Below, one piece after another: positions 1 to 13,350 of a stretch of 64,000 nucleotides of DNA. The notes below the pieces were generated by a model, which ran no database searches, was not told where the DNA came from, and saw only the letters and a program-made list of their open reading frames with translations. Within the stretch, counting starts at the first letter, position 1; each line of letters begins with the position of its first letter. The DNA is from Panopea generosa (Eukaryota > Mollusca > Bivalvia > Adapedonta > Hiatellidae), in NCBI GenBank assembly GCA_029582155.1, contig CM055902.1, forward strand, positions 11,753,041 through 11,817,040. Reading direction: 5' to 3'. A program made the position numbers and the translations under genes.

Positions 1-270
1 GGTTGGTGAGTAGAGTTAGTAGTAGGGTATGCAGGGGTGGCTAGAGTAAGTAGTAGAGTAGGTAGGGTGGGTAGTGTAAGTAGTAGTGTTGGATGGGTAC
101 AGTAGGTAGCATGGTATGGTTGGGTCGGTAGAGTAAGTAGTATAGTAGGGTGGGATAGGGTTGTGTGGTGTGGGTAGGGATAGGATATGAAAGGGTAGGG
201 TAGGGTAGGGTTAGGTAGGGGGGGGGGGGAGAGGGTAGGGTATGGTAGGGTAGGGTAGGGTAGAGTTTGG
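1..270. repeat. G-rich TAGGG/GGTAG degenerate tandem repeat
   Basis: Starts before the window. Units such as GGTAGGGTAGGGTAGGG and GGTAGAGTAAGTAGTA repeat with drift, with a G run near 217-228. The G strand could form quadruplexes. It resembles but is not the TTAGGG telomere repeat. No ORF. Confidence 0.75.
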
Positions 271-888
271 AATAATTATAAAATTGTTAATAAAATAATT
301 TAATATAAAAAAAAATTGTGTACATAGATATTTAAAATAAAAAAATAGAATAAAAAAATAATTTGATTAAATAGAATAAAATAATTCATACTATAAAAAT
401 GTTATTTCAATTTAACGTTTTTGGTTAAAAAATTATTTATTTAATTTATTATTATCAAATTATATAAAACAGACAATTCAAATTATACGAAATTAAAAAA
501 AAAAATTTATAAAAAAAAAAACAATTCTCAGAACATTCTTATTAACAGGATGGAAAGAGAAACGAACAAACAACATTCAATTTTATTTCAAATGTAACCA
601 AGACATAATAATCAGAATAAATAAATCTCAAAGCAATAACAGAATAATTCCCAATAGAATAAATAATTCAAAAATATTTTATCCATATTAAATACTTTAT
701 TGCAAACATCACCTATATCTAATAGAAAACTACATATATATGCAAATTCCAAATAAATGTAGTGGTTTAAAATAACTCTATATTGAAGAGTAATGAATAA
801 CAAGGTAAAGGTCAAATATAGCCGCATTGTTAAATTGAGACGACTGTTTAATATATGCATTTTTTTACTCGACTTCTTTCAAAATGAT
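271..888. other. AT-rich intergenic DNA
   Basis: Very AT-rich with many A and T runs. Nothing gene-like seen. Confidence 0.6.
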
Positions 889-1090
889 TGATTGAATATT
901 TAGCATCATTTTTATTGCATCAAGGGCTGACAGATGATCAGTTAACTTAACCGCTGTTGTCTGGGATCTTGAAAAGTTAACCAGTACTCAAGTACAACCA
1001 ATGCAAGTAACTTATATTTTCCCACTTGAATCAGCTGTGAGCGGCGAATGATAACAATGGCATATATCAATTATAACGGAGAAAAAACAC
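889..1090 (-). mobile_element. SINE-2 fragment
   Basis: Reverse complement of the body shared with the copies at 35844 and 59975: 'gatgatcagttaac', 'ccagtactcaagtac', 'cccacttgaatcag', 'tgatatatg..'. The tRNA-like head is missing or decayed. Confidence 0.7.
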
Positions 1091-3065
1091 TTGATATATG
1101 TGTCCCAAATTTTATAATATTCAAAATTCTACAGTATTAATCATATCATTTCCAAATAAAAGTATTGTTTTACTTTCTCAAAAGCATTTTCAAAATATAC
1201 AATCAAATTTTTTTTAATATAATAAATATAAAAAAACTATGCAAAACTTAAACCAGTTTCTTTATTACCAATCATAAAACATTTGGAATACACATAAGTC
1301 ATTTCTTTATGATTTAATAAAGAAAAAATCCATTTATTTCAAAATATATATTTATTTGACAATATTTAAATTGCTTTCGAGTTCCATTAAAATAATTGTT
1401 TTCATGAGTATTGTATTTTGAATTAAAATCATCTGTCAACTTTCCTTTGGTTAAGTGAGAAGAGGTTTGGAATCAGAGCATGCAGTCTTAAAAGTACAAA
1501 GGTCGCAAGTCATATAGGTTGTCTTTAAATATAGGTCAGATGTCAATCTGTATATGTGATTCATATAAGTAATCTGTATATATAGGTCATATAAGTCGAT
1601 ATGTTTATATAGGTAATATAATTTATATGTAGGTCACATAGATTCTGACTCCGCACCTAGCAACGCAAGCTTGCATGTTAGATGTGTGTTATGCATGTGT
1701 GTTACAAGTGTTTTTATTAGCAGTAAGGAAAGTTGACTGATCTTTCATGAATCATAATCAGAAATATCCTTTATTTCTTTAAAAATTGTTGCCAAATTTT
1801 CAAACTTAATCTAAACAAATATATTTTAATAATTGATGAAACATTTGACAATCAAATCCTAATGCAGGAAAATAATGTAAAATATATGTATAATTTTTGA
1901 TGTGGTAATTTAAGAATGATATAGTGTTATCCAAAGGTCATATCTACATATCAAAAATATTATCAGTTGAAATAAACTCTTTTGAAGAAATTCATTTACA
2001 TAAACAACTAACACTTTAAAAATTTCAGACTAATTCATTTATTTTATTTCAAGTCATCAACATAAATGGCATCATTGTACGACGACTGACGTTTAGGCGC
2101 CATAACGTCAATAGTAGTACAACAGTGCCACCATGTCTAACAAAGAACCAAACATACATTTGTAATGAACTTTATAATATAATGATATACTTATATTATA
2201 TAATATATTAAAAAGATCTTGGTTCAAAACCATAATTTTTTTAAAAAAATAATATATAATTTACAGTTCGATAAAAAGAATAAACAGAATATTTTTATTA
2301 AAGCAGAGCCCATTTTAAATAAATGTTCATCAGTGTATTAAATGCATTTTCAATAATATCTAACTTTATAATTTCTAATTAATTTATATCAATTGTATTT
2401 TTAATATATATATCAATTAAAGTCTTTCTTGAGGTTTCCAAAAATTGAAAGATCTGAATATAAATTTTGGAAATTTTGGCATTTTTTTTTTTAAAACTTT
2501 CGAATTGAAATTGCCTTTCGCGGCATGTTGACTTTTATGACCATAAGTATATTGACATCTGCACATAATAAAAACATTCGTATTGTCATATATTGTAAAG
2601 ATATTTGCAAACAACTAATAAACTAAGTGCTTCCACATACTACATTTATACACATATTATATTTGAAAGCTCAGGATCAAAAATCCAATCAAAAATTTAA
2701 TTGCAATTACTCTAAAAGAAAAATAATAATTTAAAAGGGAGATTATTCAGAAAAAGAAAGAAAAAAAACACACACTTTAAATCTATTTTTTAAAAAAACA
2801 AACTTTTATACTATAAAAAGATATTTTTCTTCCAGCTTTTTAATAAAATGAGTGTCGCTTCAACTGTTATTCTTAAGTAGTGGAAACACTTTACAATTTT
2901 GTATCCGAGCATACATTTGAATATATTTATTAGAAATATCTCCAATCTACTGTGTCGCTTTGTTGGATGTCTCTATTTTTGCCCGATACCATCAATCTGA
3001 CCCTACAAAGTGAAAACATTATTATTACTCCTTTGCTAATACAAAATGGATGTGTCATATTATTT
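1090..3065. other. AT-rich intergenic DNA
   Basis: No convincing exon. 1500-1640 has loose repeats of 'tataggtcatata'. 2170-2215 is nearly pure AT. Confidence 0.5.
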
Positions 3066-3290
3066 GATTTATTGACTGATTGAATATTTCGTGTCATGTT
3101 TTTGCCATCGAGGGCCAACAGATGATCAGTAAACCTAACCACTGTTTCCTGGGATCCTGAAAAGTTAACCAGTACTCGAGCACACCTCATCTCCGCAAGT
3201 AACTGATAACTTTCCCACTTGAATCAGTGGTGAGAGACAAATGATAATTAGACACAGTGCTGTATATCAATCATCACGGAGGCTGTTTCT
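3066..3290 (-). mobile_element. SINE-2 copy
   Basis: Minus-strand body from 'gattgaatatttcgtgtc' through 'gccatcgagggccaacag', 'ccagtactcgagcac' and 'cccacttgaatcagtgg'. Close to the copy at 889 and to the full copies on the + strand. Confidence 0.75.
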
Positions 3291-4430
3291 GATTATATAT
3301 ATATAGTATTTGAAAAGCTGCAGGTGTGCATTTGTGAACACATTTCATGAATGTCAAACCTTGGTGAAGTTGCGTCTTCAAATGGCTACTCAAATATTTA
3401 GGACACAGTAATGTCAAAGTTAATTTATTTCAAGGTCATTAAAACATGTTTTTTTAATTTTTAATTTCAATTCCAAACTTTATGAGATCTTTTATTATAA
3501 TTAGTTCACCAAAATAAATGGATACCAATAAATTAAATTAAGTATTTGATTTCATATGACCACATAACCTTATGGCACTTTTAACCATTCACGAGTTGTG
3601 CCCCTTTCCAAAAATAGAAATGTGTTAAATTGATGTTCTAGTTATAATGTATCATATGTATCAAATAATGTTGAGGACCTCGGGGAAGATTTATTATCAA
3701 TGTCCGTTATGAGCAACAGTACAATTAATATTAATGGAATTATAATTTTTTATTGCTTCATTTATTCAATTTGTTTTAAATGATGCTGCATTGTTTAGTT
3801 TTTGTTTATATCTATTTGAGGACCTAATGAAAAATTAATAAAAAGCAACTTTTAATTTTTATTTTAATCACTATGACCTCCGTGGATATTATTGCATGTT
3901 TTCATTAGTTTTAGATTTGGGTTAAGGGTGTCAGGGAATATTCGTTAATATCTTTATTATTATTCTAATTATAATTATCAATTTCATTCTTATTTTTAAC
4001 TATTTAAACCTTTAAAGGAACAAAACAATTTTGATGAATTTCCGCTTTCTTAAAATTATATAATTACATTTTACACTATGAAATAAGAATATATATTTTC
4101 GTTTCCATTTTTGAAAATTGTCACAAAAGAATGCTAATATTTCATCAGTTTTTACCGGTAAGATAGAAAATATGAAAAAATATCATATTTCTTTAGAACT
4201 ATTTGTTTATTAAAGACCCAAGTTTGACATGACCAATCCCCTCCACCCTCATTGAAACAAACCGTAGTGTGGAAGGTGGCCAAAGAGAGCCAGTTTTATG
4301 TAATAGTGCATCATATGCATATTAGAGGAGCTGATTAATTCAATGTCATGAAGGAGTGTTATTTTACCAGTTGATGTTTAGCAATTAGACACAATGAAAT
4401 GCGATTTTCTTGTTAAATATTGATCCAAAC
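3291..4430. other. AT-rich intergenic DNA with LINE-tail-like traces
   Basis: No gene seen. 'ttgaggacctcggggaagat' near 3671 and 'ttgaggacctaatgaaaa' near 3817 resemble the LINE 3' tail found at 6.05-6.57 kb. Confidence 0.4.
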
Positions 4431-4800
4431 AGTATCAGTGTCGCAGGTTCGGTTCCCACTAGCAACAGTCATGGTAGGAGTGTTCGTGGGCAAGCAAGGT
4501 AGAGTTATGGTTCTTGTACACTACACTTCCTCTCAATGTCCTCAGTCATTGTGTGAAGATTCGAAAAAATCCCTTAAATTGTTTTGGAGTTATGCTCCGG
4601 ACACAAGTGTAAATTAATAAAGGGAGATAATTTAAATAGTAAGCAAGGTAGAGTTATGGTCCTTGTACACTGCACTTCCTTTTAATGTCCCGTGATTCTG
4701 TGAAGATTCAACAAAATCCCTTGAATAGTTTTGACAGTTATACTCTGGAAAGAAGTGTTACAGAGGGATGTATGCACGGACGGACGGAGACCATTACCAT
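4430..4800 (+). repeat. Mollusc-type interspersed repeat with internal duplication
   Basis: Two direct copies of about 140 bp, each starting near 'gcaaggtagagttatggt' (4493 and 4643), followed by 'acggacggacgga' at 4777. Repeats with internal direct duplications and a (GGAC)n motif recur in this window (38.9, 49.8 and 60.7 kb). Class unassigned. Confidence 0.55.
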
Positions 4801-4913
4801 ATTCCCCTTCACCTTCAGCGGAGGATAATTGGAGATAACTGGGTTATAACTTGTAAAGTTCAAAACCAATTTCAACAATCTTAGATGATGTACGCTTATT
4901 AGTTTAAACAATA

Positions 4914-4922
4914 TGAGAGAGA

Positions 4923-4972
<50 letters not shown>
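4914..4972 (+). repeat. (GA)n microsatellite
   Basis: About 29 dinucleotide units with one TA interruption. Confidence 0.95.
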
Positions 4973-4975
<3 letters not shown>

Positions 4976-5207
4976 TATGGAGGTATATTACAAAGCACCT
5001 GCAAGGCCAATATTTTCCTCATTATATAAGTGTATTTATTATTTTGTTTTATACCTTATTACATGTAAATAAATGAAATTCAATTGCTTATATAAGAACA
5101 TGTTTACATGGTTCAGTTTTCTGTTATTAATTCATTTAAATTATCAATGTCTATGGAGTTCTCATCTTTGTCTAATTGTTTTACTGATGGTGCACTTAAT
5201 TTTATCT

Positions 5208-5400
5208 ACAGGAGGGCCTCGGGAACTATCTATAAAAGTATTTTATTATAACTATTGTTATAGCCACCCTTATTGGGATTATCAATTTATTTTCATTATT
5301 ACTATTTTCATCATTATCATCTTTATTACTATTTTGTTTTATTATTATTATTGTTTTTATTATTACAATTAGTATTGTATTATTATCTTTATATAATATT
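5208..5400 (+). mobile_element. LINE 3' tail remnant followed by ATT-rich tail
   Basis: 'gagggcctcgggaactat' followed by AATAAA-like and (ATT)n sequence resembles the 3' end of the LINE at 16.7 kb (reverse strand there). Only the tail is present. Confidence 0.4.
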
Positions 5401-5476
5401 ATTATAAGTAGTAACTTTATATAATTACATGTATTGTATTATCATTATCATTGTTAATAGTAGTAATATAAAGATA

Positions 5477-5760
5477 GTTGTTGTATGGTGTTAAGCGTTG
5501 CTTTCAACAATTTTTCAGTCATATCGCGACATTGTCTACTTGAGACAGTATTCTGAGTACTGTGACACTGGAGTATCATGCCACAGACACATGGTATGAT
5601 AACCAACCCAGTCACATTATACTGACACCGTGTTGACCAGACCTAGAACTTTCCTCTAAATGTTGAGCGTCAGGCGAGGAAGCTTCTAGGACCACTTTCG
5701 AAGTCTTTGATATGACCTGGTCGTGGATCGAACCCACGACCTCTGCATGAGAGGTGGATT
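5477..5760 (-). mobile_element. SINE-1 (tRNA-derived head, CAA tail)
   Basis: Reverse complement of the element at 30593: a short TTG tail, then 'ggtgttaagcgttgctttca', 'gtctacttgagacagtattc', 'ggtatgat', ending in a B-box-like 'ggatcgaacccacgacc' head. Moderately diverged. Confidence 0.85.
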
Positions 5761-6039
5761 AATGAAAACAGCAATAAGGATAAATTTACGCGTTATATAT
5801 GAAATAAGGTTACACCATTACCAGGGCAGATCTCTTGGTATTTAGTTTCCATTTGGAAAATTTAGCATAACTCTAAGTGGATAACTGTCACAAAAGAGTG
5901 CTACTGATATTTCTAAGGTTATCATTGGCAACGTTCAATATCAATCTCAACACTGCGTCCATGTTTTATTAATTGGTTTATAATTCCTACAATATCTGAA
6001 AAAGTTTTATTTTGATTTTATTTTTATAATTAATTTTGT

Positions 6040-6575
6040 TGAGGAATATTAATAAAAATTGAATTGATATTTTTACAATTATTAATGTTGAGGGCCTCAT
6101 GGAAGATTATTAAAAAAATTATATCATTTATTTAATGATTTACATTGAGGGCCTCATGGAAGATTAATTAAAGCCTTTGTTGATGTCTTTTACAATAATT
6201 TATGTTGAGGGTCTCATGGAAGATTAATACATTTTTGTTGATATCATTTTTAATAAGTTATGTTGAGAACTCATGGAAGATTAATTAAAGTATTTGTTGG
6301 TATTTTTTACAATAACTTATGTTGATAGCCTCATTGAAGATTAATAAAATACATTATATTATTTTTACAATTATTTTGAGGGCCTCATGGAAGATAAATA
6401 AAAGTTTTTGTTGGTATTATTTTACAATTATTTATGTTGAGGGCTTCATGGAAGGTTAATAGAGGTCTGTGTTGGTATGATTTTTACAATTATTTATGTT
6501 GAGGGCATCATGGAAGATTTATTAAAGTTTTTGTTGATATTATTAGTTAATCATATTGAGGGCCTCGTCAGAAAA
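6040..6575 (+). repeat. Satellite built from a LINE 3' tail
   Basis: About nine units of 52-65 bp, each carrying 'tgagggcctcatggaagatt' or a close variant (near 6088, 6146, 6206, 6264, 6326, 6373, 6437, 6501 and 6558), then 'aataaaagtttttgttgat' and 'tttttacaatta'. The reverse complement of the same block ends the LINE at 16705-17400. Units differ by a few substitutions and deletions. Confidence 0.85.
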
Positions 6576-7430
6576 TCCTTATTGTGATTATCGATTATCA
6601 TCATATATTATGGTAATTATTATTATTATTTATTAAAATTATTATTATTATCAATTATTATTATTATCATTATCATTATTATTGTTATTTTCATTATCAA
6701 TATTTTACTCATATGACAGCCATCTTGAATGATATAAAATTGACCTCAATTGTTTAACAAAGCTACCTCAGAAGGCAAAGAAATACAAGCCAGATCAATA
6801 ATCATCATGTAGTTTTACTTAGTTATCTCATTTTGATAATTATATCCATGTTACCAAGAGAGATTTAAACAGCTATTTGAACCTGCAAAGGAGCACATAG
6901 CAATTTTAATAAATTTCCTCCTAACTTTTTTTAAATTGTTTAATTACCCAAATTTTGTTTTCATTATGACAAGGGGAATAACTCTAGTTTTTACCAACAT
7001 GACAGAATTAAAACATAAGTTTTATTGAATGAAAAAAGTTTTATTTGTAGATGATAATGTTATAATAGGAAGTTACGCTCAAAATTAGTTCATAAATTGC
7101 TGTCTTTCCTATTTATTTTTATTTTTATGTTATACTTTTCTTAGACGATATGTGGTTATTAAACATATATATTTTTATTAGTATTAAACTAACTTTATCT
7201 TCATGGTTTGGCTTTTAGTCATTGAATTCTAAACATCCAATTTTCATGTTACAGAGACTTGAATATTTATTATATGAACAACTTTTAGATAATTTGAGTA
7301 AGTTTATATTTTCATCTTATTCTTAATGGTATTCACCTAAATTTGACAAACATGAAAAGTCGTTTCAAAAATGTCACTATAACAAATACATGTTGTGAGC
7401 AATGACGACGAAGAGTTTGCTATAAAAATA
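6576..7430. other. AT-rich intergenic DNA
   Basis: ATT/ATC-rich at 6600-6710, otherwise no signal. Confidence 0.5.
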
Positions 7431-7437
7431 ACACAAA

Positions 7438-7515
7438 TGAGCTTTGCTCAGCTGTGAGCTTTGCTCAGATGAGCTTAAAGATACAGTTTAGTTGAGCTTT
7501 GCTCAAGCGAGCTAA
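7438..7515 (+). repeat. GAGCTTTGCTCA short repeats
   Basis: Three copies of 'gagctttgctca' separated by short spacers. Each is an imperfect hairpin (GAGC TTT GCTC). Related to the hairpin units at 7731. Confidence 0.7.
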
Positions 7516-7730
7516 AATTAAATGATGGTATGTAAATGTATCAACATTTGAATGTCTGTATCATCTCCTTAGTTGTGTGTTCGGGCCCAGTGCGGTCATA
7601 TCACTTTAGAGAGAAAAGATTCTTGTCAGTTACTTGCATTACAATCATCTTGTGATAACTATAACTAATGTCTAAGTTTGGTTTAGACGAGTTGAACAAT
7701 AAGATGGACGACAGACATCGACTGATCACA

Positions 7731-8000
7731 AAAGCTCACCTTGAGCATTATGCTCCCAGGTGAGCTTAAAATAAAAACAAACCTCACGTTGAGCCTTTGG
7801 CTCCAGTGAGCTAAGAACACAACAGACATAACGAATATCAAACAAGGGGCCGTGAGTTCGAATCCCTGCCCCGCCTTTGTCTCCATGATGATTGATATAG
7901 GACATTGTGTATCATTGTCATTTGTATCTTATTCATGATTCAAGTGGGATGCTATCAGTTTAAATACAAAGACTCTTGTCAGTTACTTGCATTACAACGA
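7731..8000 (+). mobile_element. Double-hairpin repeat followed by SINE-2 body
   Basis: Hairpin 1 (CTCACCTTGAGCATTATGCTCCCAGGTGAG) and hairpin 2 (CTCACGTTGAGCC TTT GGCTCCAGTGAG) are separated by 'cttaaaataaaaacaaac', then 'ggccgtgagttcgaatccc' (tRNA B-box) and the SINE-2 body to about 8000. The same order recurs three times at 13.0-14.3 kb. Confidence 0.7.
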
Positions 8001-8045
8001 TGGTCGATATAGCTCAGGTCTTCATCAGCCAATATAACCGAATGC

Positions 8046-8890
8046 CACACTGACCTAAATGTGGTGTGTTCAAATAAATGGTCTAATGGATTAATTTACC
8101 TGGTGTATGTTGAAAAACTGCACTGTCTTTTATCATCAACTCTACAGCAGAAGGTCTTGTACAGGTTCCATGGTTACACAATGGCACTGAAAAGAACAAC
8201 AAAATGTTGTGCACATGTGACAAAAATATCTATTGAACATTAAATAGTTATGCCCCTTAGAAACTGTTTGCCGTTTTGTATCTTCTTTCAAATGCTTTTT
8301 GGTTTATTTAGATTAATTTTTAATCTCTTGCAAAACATAAAATGCTTGCCAAAGAAGTTCAATACATTTAGTGTTAGCTGGAAATCAAACATACTCATAT
8401 CCACTCGTGCCTGTATGTGCTGTGCATGTGTGCGTAATGGATCGTAATACATAAAGGGACTTTATACATAGCTTCGATTTTTAAAATTCAACTTATTTTA
8501 TTTGTAAAAATAAAATGATTATAAAAGAAACCATCAATATATATATTTTAATTTGACTGCCAAACCGAGATATATATCAAAGCTATATACATTTAAGGGG
8601 ATACGTCTGTACGTTTATAATACATATACAATGTATATGTGTAAAGACCACGTACATTTACAAGGCGCACCTCTTATTGAAAAGAGTGCCTCTTGTACAA
8701 CATATTTATAATTAAGCAGGCCGAAAGATAGGTTCATAAAAAGCCTAATAATGTGTTGAATAAAGTGTTGAGCAATGTCAATTCTTGAAACAATGATTTT
8801 GTTTCGTCCTTTAATACTTTTAGTATTTCATAAGTGTTTTAGAGAAAAAAAAGAAATGAAATAGTAGATGATTCTGACCATATCTTAATG
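8046..8890. other. Intergenic DNA
   Basis: Two short ORFs at 8061-8243 and 8250-8447 have no recognisable motif. Otherwise nothing seen. Confidence 0.4.
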
Positions 8891-8899
8891 TTAACTTAT

Positions 8900-10625
8900 T
8901 TAAGTTTTTAATCAGGGATTTGTTTTATATTTTAGGTGATTTCGTGATACTGATATTTTCAATTTATATTTAAAGTGATATTGTGTTTGTTTGTATATTT
9001 AAAGAATTTCATGGATTATTTATTTATTATTATTATCTAATTGTGTGCAAAAGGAATGCAATGTTATGTGTGTATGTTTTATGGGAGTAACTGCTTTATA
9101 ATGATTTTAAGACTTTATCAATTTTATCGTGTTTTGTATGAGCAAATCATATGAGAATCTTTGTTAACATGATTGTTTACAGTTTTATAGAATCAACTAT
9201 GTGTCTGGTGCATTAATTTTTATATGAGTATACTTTTAGTATGCTTTTATCATGTATACAAATTATATGATTATGTTTTTATATATTTTTAATAATTGTG
9301 CAATTTATGCGAGTATCTATTTTTTTTTAAGATTTAGTATGAATGCAATTTATATGAGTACATTTTTTTATATGCAATTTATATGATTTTATTATGTATG
9401 CTATTTATGAGATATATATTTTATTTGACTTGATTTATATGTCCAATTTATATGAGTATCTATTTTTTTTATTTTATTATAAGTACAATTTTTATGTAAG
9501 ATTTATATGAATATTTATTTTCATGATTATATTATGTTTATTCTTATATATTTTTAAAATATCTGTAATTTATATGAGTATCTATATTATATGAATGTAT
9601 TATGTAATTTACATAGGTTTATTTTAATGATTGTAGATTAGTAATCAAAATGAGTATATTTGAAAAGATTTTACTTTATATTTGTATTTTATATGAGTAT
9701 AAATATATAATTTTATTTTGTATGCTATTTATTTTATTTTATTTTAACCATTGTTTCATTGGATTATATTATGCATGCATTTTTATATAATATTTTATTA
9801 TTTCTTATAAATGATTATATGAATAACTATTTTCATGATTTTACAGTGTATATTATTGCATATTATTCTAGGACTATATATTTAATATTGGTTAATTATG
9901 TATGCATAATTTTAATATGATTTTATTTTAAATACTGTGCAATTTATATGAGTTTCTATTTATAAGGATTTTATTTTTTATGAGTATTTTTAATATGCTT
10001 ATATTTCAAGTGTGTACCATTTATATGAGTATATTTTGTGATTGTGTTTTATGTGCATTTTTTATGGATATCAGTTGTATATTATTTACAACGTTTATTA
10101 TCATTTAGATGATTTAAATGCATACATTTTTGTAGGTTTTTGTAATTTGAAGTTTAATTTTAACTAATTTTATGCCTATTCCATATACTTGTGTTTTATA
10201 GCATTTATTTGGTTTATTTTGGTTTATATTTTATATTATAATTTCTTTATGTACAACTTTGGAGTGTGTTTTGCTTTATACGAGTATCTTTTTATACTGT
10301 ATTTTGATGTATTTTAGTTTATTCTGATATATCTTATATGTGCATCTGTTTTATATGAGTTTATCATCTATTTATATGAGTATCTGTTTTATATGATTTT
10401 ATGATGTTTGCAATTAAAACAACAGTATTTTATAGATCTATTATATGTGCGTTTATATGAGTTTATGATTTATAACATTTATATGAGTATTTTGATTTCT
10501 TATGATTATATTAGTATTTATTTTATATGATTGTATCAGAATTTGTTTTATATGAATATGAGTATGTTTTATATGATTATATGTGTACCTGTTTTATATT
10601 ATTACACAAGTGTTATATGAGTGAT
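8900..10625. repeat. Degenerate AT-rich minisatellite (TTTATATGAGTAT family)
   Basis: 'tttatatgagtat' or close variants recur throughout, mostly 40-90 bp apart, alternating with 'atgattttattatgtatgca'. Units are too diverged for a fixed period. No ORF. Confidence 0.75.
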
Positions 10626-11690
10626 GACTCATTTTGTATTAAAAAAGACATAATGTGTGTTGTGTTTACTATATTATAATATATGTGTATGTAATTATAA
10701 AATATATATGATTTAACTTAAAAGTATATAAGTTAACTATTTTACAGTAACTAAGCTACACAAGTAATATTTGCATGAATAGACAACCCCCTTTACAATA
10801 TATTACCATTTTTACATGAAAAAGGCTTCTTAAAATTGCATGTTTATTATAATTAAACACAGTGAATGTGGTACTCCAAACATTTCTGTTTTAAATTTAA
10901 AATGAAATACTACTTTTACTACATTATCACTCAGTAAGAGTTGTATTATGTTGAGAATAATGTTTTATATAATGATTTTAATCTAATATTATTCAATTCA
11001 ATACAACAGTTGTTTATTTAATTTCAGTATGCAACTACGGTAAAATGTCTGGTTAATGAAGGAGAATAAATGACATACAAACGTAATCAGTAATTATGTC
11101 TGTACAGAATGTTTTATTCTTCTTCTGTAACCTATCACAGACCAATGGTGCCAACAATTGCATAGGACTGTTTTATATGAGCAGAATGTAGCAACAAATA
11201 TTGCTACAGATGGCTCAAAACTTTTCCCATCATGCAATGTGTTAACTATACTTAATGCACACAAATTAAATACACAACAAATGTGTATTGACTTGAATGA
11301 AAATATTAAATATAAAATATCTTAATAACATTATCCTTACATAACCAAAGAATATTTTTGTGCTTAATTCTTTAAAATCTGAAATGTTCTAGAGTACCAC
11401 TAAGTGGTTAAGTTTTGACTTGTTAAATGCATGTTAGTTTGCGCAAGCAGCGGTCATTTCAAGAAGCCTTTCCGTGAATAAGTTCTAAATTTTTACAATA
11501 AACCCTATGTTATACATTTTAAATTAAATATAAAGTCTATTCAATGCAAATATCATTACACTTACAGACACACAAAAAACTATTATATAATACTAACATT
11601 ATAATAATAATAATATAATAAAATATTAATATTTATAATAATACCATTATTTTGTGTTTTATTAACTTATATGTTTGTGTCTGTGCATGT
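10626..11690. other. AT-rich intergenic DNA
   Basis: No gene seen; short ATA runs near 11600. Confidence 0.5.
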
Positions 11691-11699
11691 TATTAGCCC

Positions 11700-12600
11700 T
11701 AATTGATTCTATTCTAATATATAATGTTGTGTATCTGTTAAATTAATCCTAATCACTAAATATATTTTGATTGTTCTTAATAGTTTATGTATTAATTGCC
11801 CTGATTGTATGTTTTAAATTATTTAAAAATTAATTTATAAATTTTAATTGCCATACTTATTTGTATTTTTAACTGTCCTGATTGCACGTTTTAATTATTT
11901 AATCATTTAATTTATATATCTTAATTGGCATACTTATTTTTTTTATTTGTTTATGTTTTAATTGTCCTGGGTTTATCTGTTTTAATTATTTAATATCTTA
12001 TTTATATATCTTAATTGCCACACTTATTTGTTTATGTTTTATTTTTCCTGGTTGTATCTGTTTTAATTATTATATATAATTAATTTATAAATATTAATTG
12101 CCATACCTATTTGTTTTTGTTTAACTTGTTCTGGTTGTATCTGTTTTAATTATTTTATAATTAATTTATAAATTTTAATTGCCACACATATGTTTATGTT
12201 TCACTTGTCCTGGTTGTATCTGTTTTAATCATTTTATAATTAATTGATAAAATTTTTAATTGCCATACTTATTTCTGTTTTAACTGTCCTGATTGCATGT
12301 TTTAATTATTTAATCATTTAATTGCTGTATGTATTTTAGTGCGTTAATTGCCCTGGTTTTATTTGTTGTTTATCCTATTCACTGAATATAGTTTAATTGC
12401 CATATTTCATGTGTTAATTGCCCTTATTGCATATTTTTATATACCTTGTACTAAATGTTTCATTTGCCCTGAATTTATTGCTTTAAGTGTCCTAATTAGT
12501 TTTACCTTTACTTATCATGTTTCATTTCCCCTTTCTTGTTTATTTGCTATATCATTTCATGTTTTAATTGTTCAAATTATTTTTTGTGGTATTTAACCTA
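11700..12600. repeat. Degenerate minisatellite, period roughly 90-100 bp
   Basis: Blocks of 'ttaattgccatacttatttg' followed by 'gttttaattgtcctggttgt' and 'ttaattatttaat' recur at least eight times (for example near 11850, 11925, 12010, 12095, 12175 and 12255). The edges are more decayed than the centre. The small ORF at 12348 is a by-product. Confidence 0.8.
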
Positions 12601-13040
12601 ATTATTTGGGTCATCCTCCACTTAATGAATATTTGATAAATTTTTCAAAACTATTTCATTACCAGAAAAAGCCATTTACAAACTATTGACATTGCTCTAA
12701 ATATATGTTTTATTTCCAGCTTAAAATGCATTAAATATTTTTTATATATATTGTAAATAATCCAAAGGGCATAACTTACAGAAACATTAATAGTGACAAT
12801 TTTGATTTTGACTTATATTATATGAAGAGTTCAAAACCAACCAGTAAAACCCCCTGAAACGGGTTAGTACCAGTCTTTAATAAGCCTATGCCCCGGTACA
12901 CATAACAGTAGAATAGAAACATGTACTGGGAGTATAGGTATTTTACCAGCCAGTTTATGTCCTATGATTATGATATCTATAAATAATGTCTTTAATGATT
13001 TAGATATGTTTAAAGATTAGATGGAATACAGACAAAGATT

Positions 13041-13350
13041 GATCACAAAAGCTCACCTAGAGCATTATGCTCCCAGGTGAGCTTAAAATAATAACAAAGC
13101 TCACATTGGGCCTTTGGCTCCGGTGAGCTAAAAACATAATATACATAATCACTATAAACCACGGGCCACAAGTTCGAATCCCCGCCCAGCCGCAGTCTTC
13201 ATGATGATTGATATAGTATTGGTGTTGCATATCATTGTCATTCGTATCTCACCGATGATTCAAGTGGGCAAGTTACCAGTTACTTGTGGAGATGGGTGAG
13301 CTCGAGTGCTGGTTAACCTTCCAATGACAATAAACATTTAAACAAACAAA
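13041..13350 (+). mobile_element. Double-hairpin repeat plus SINE-2 body, copy 2
   Basis: Hairpin units around 'gagcattatgctcccaggtg' and 'ggcctttggctccggtgag', then 'ccacaagttcgaatccccgc' and the SINE-2 body to 'taaacatttaaac'. Left member of a duplicated pair with 13965-14270. Confidence 0.75.

Noticed and set aside
4738-5022. 94-residue minus-strand ORF with SLSLSL repeats
   Set aside because: Driven by the (GA)n tract.
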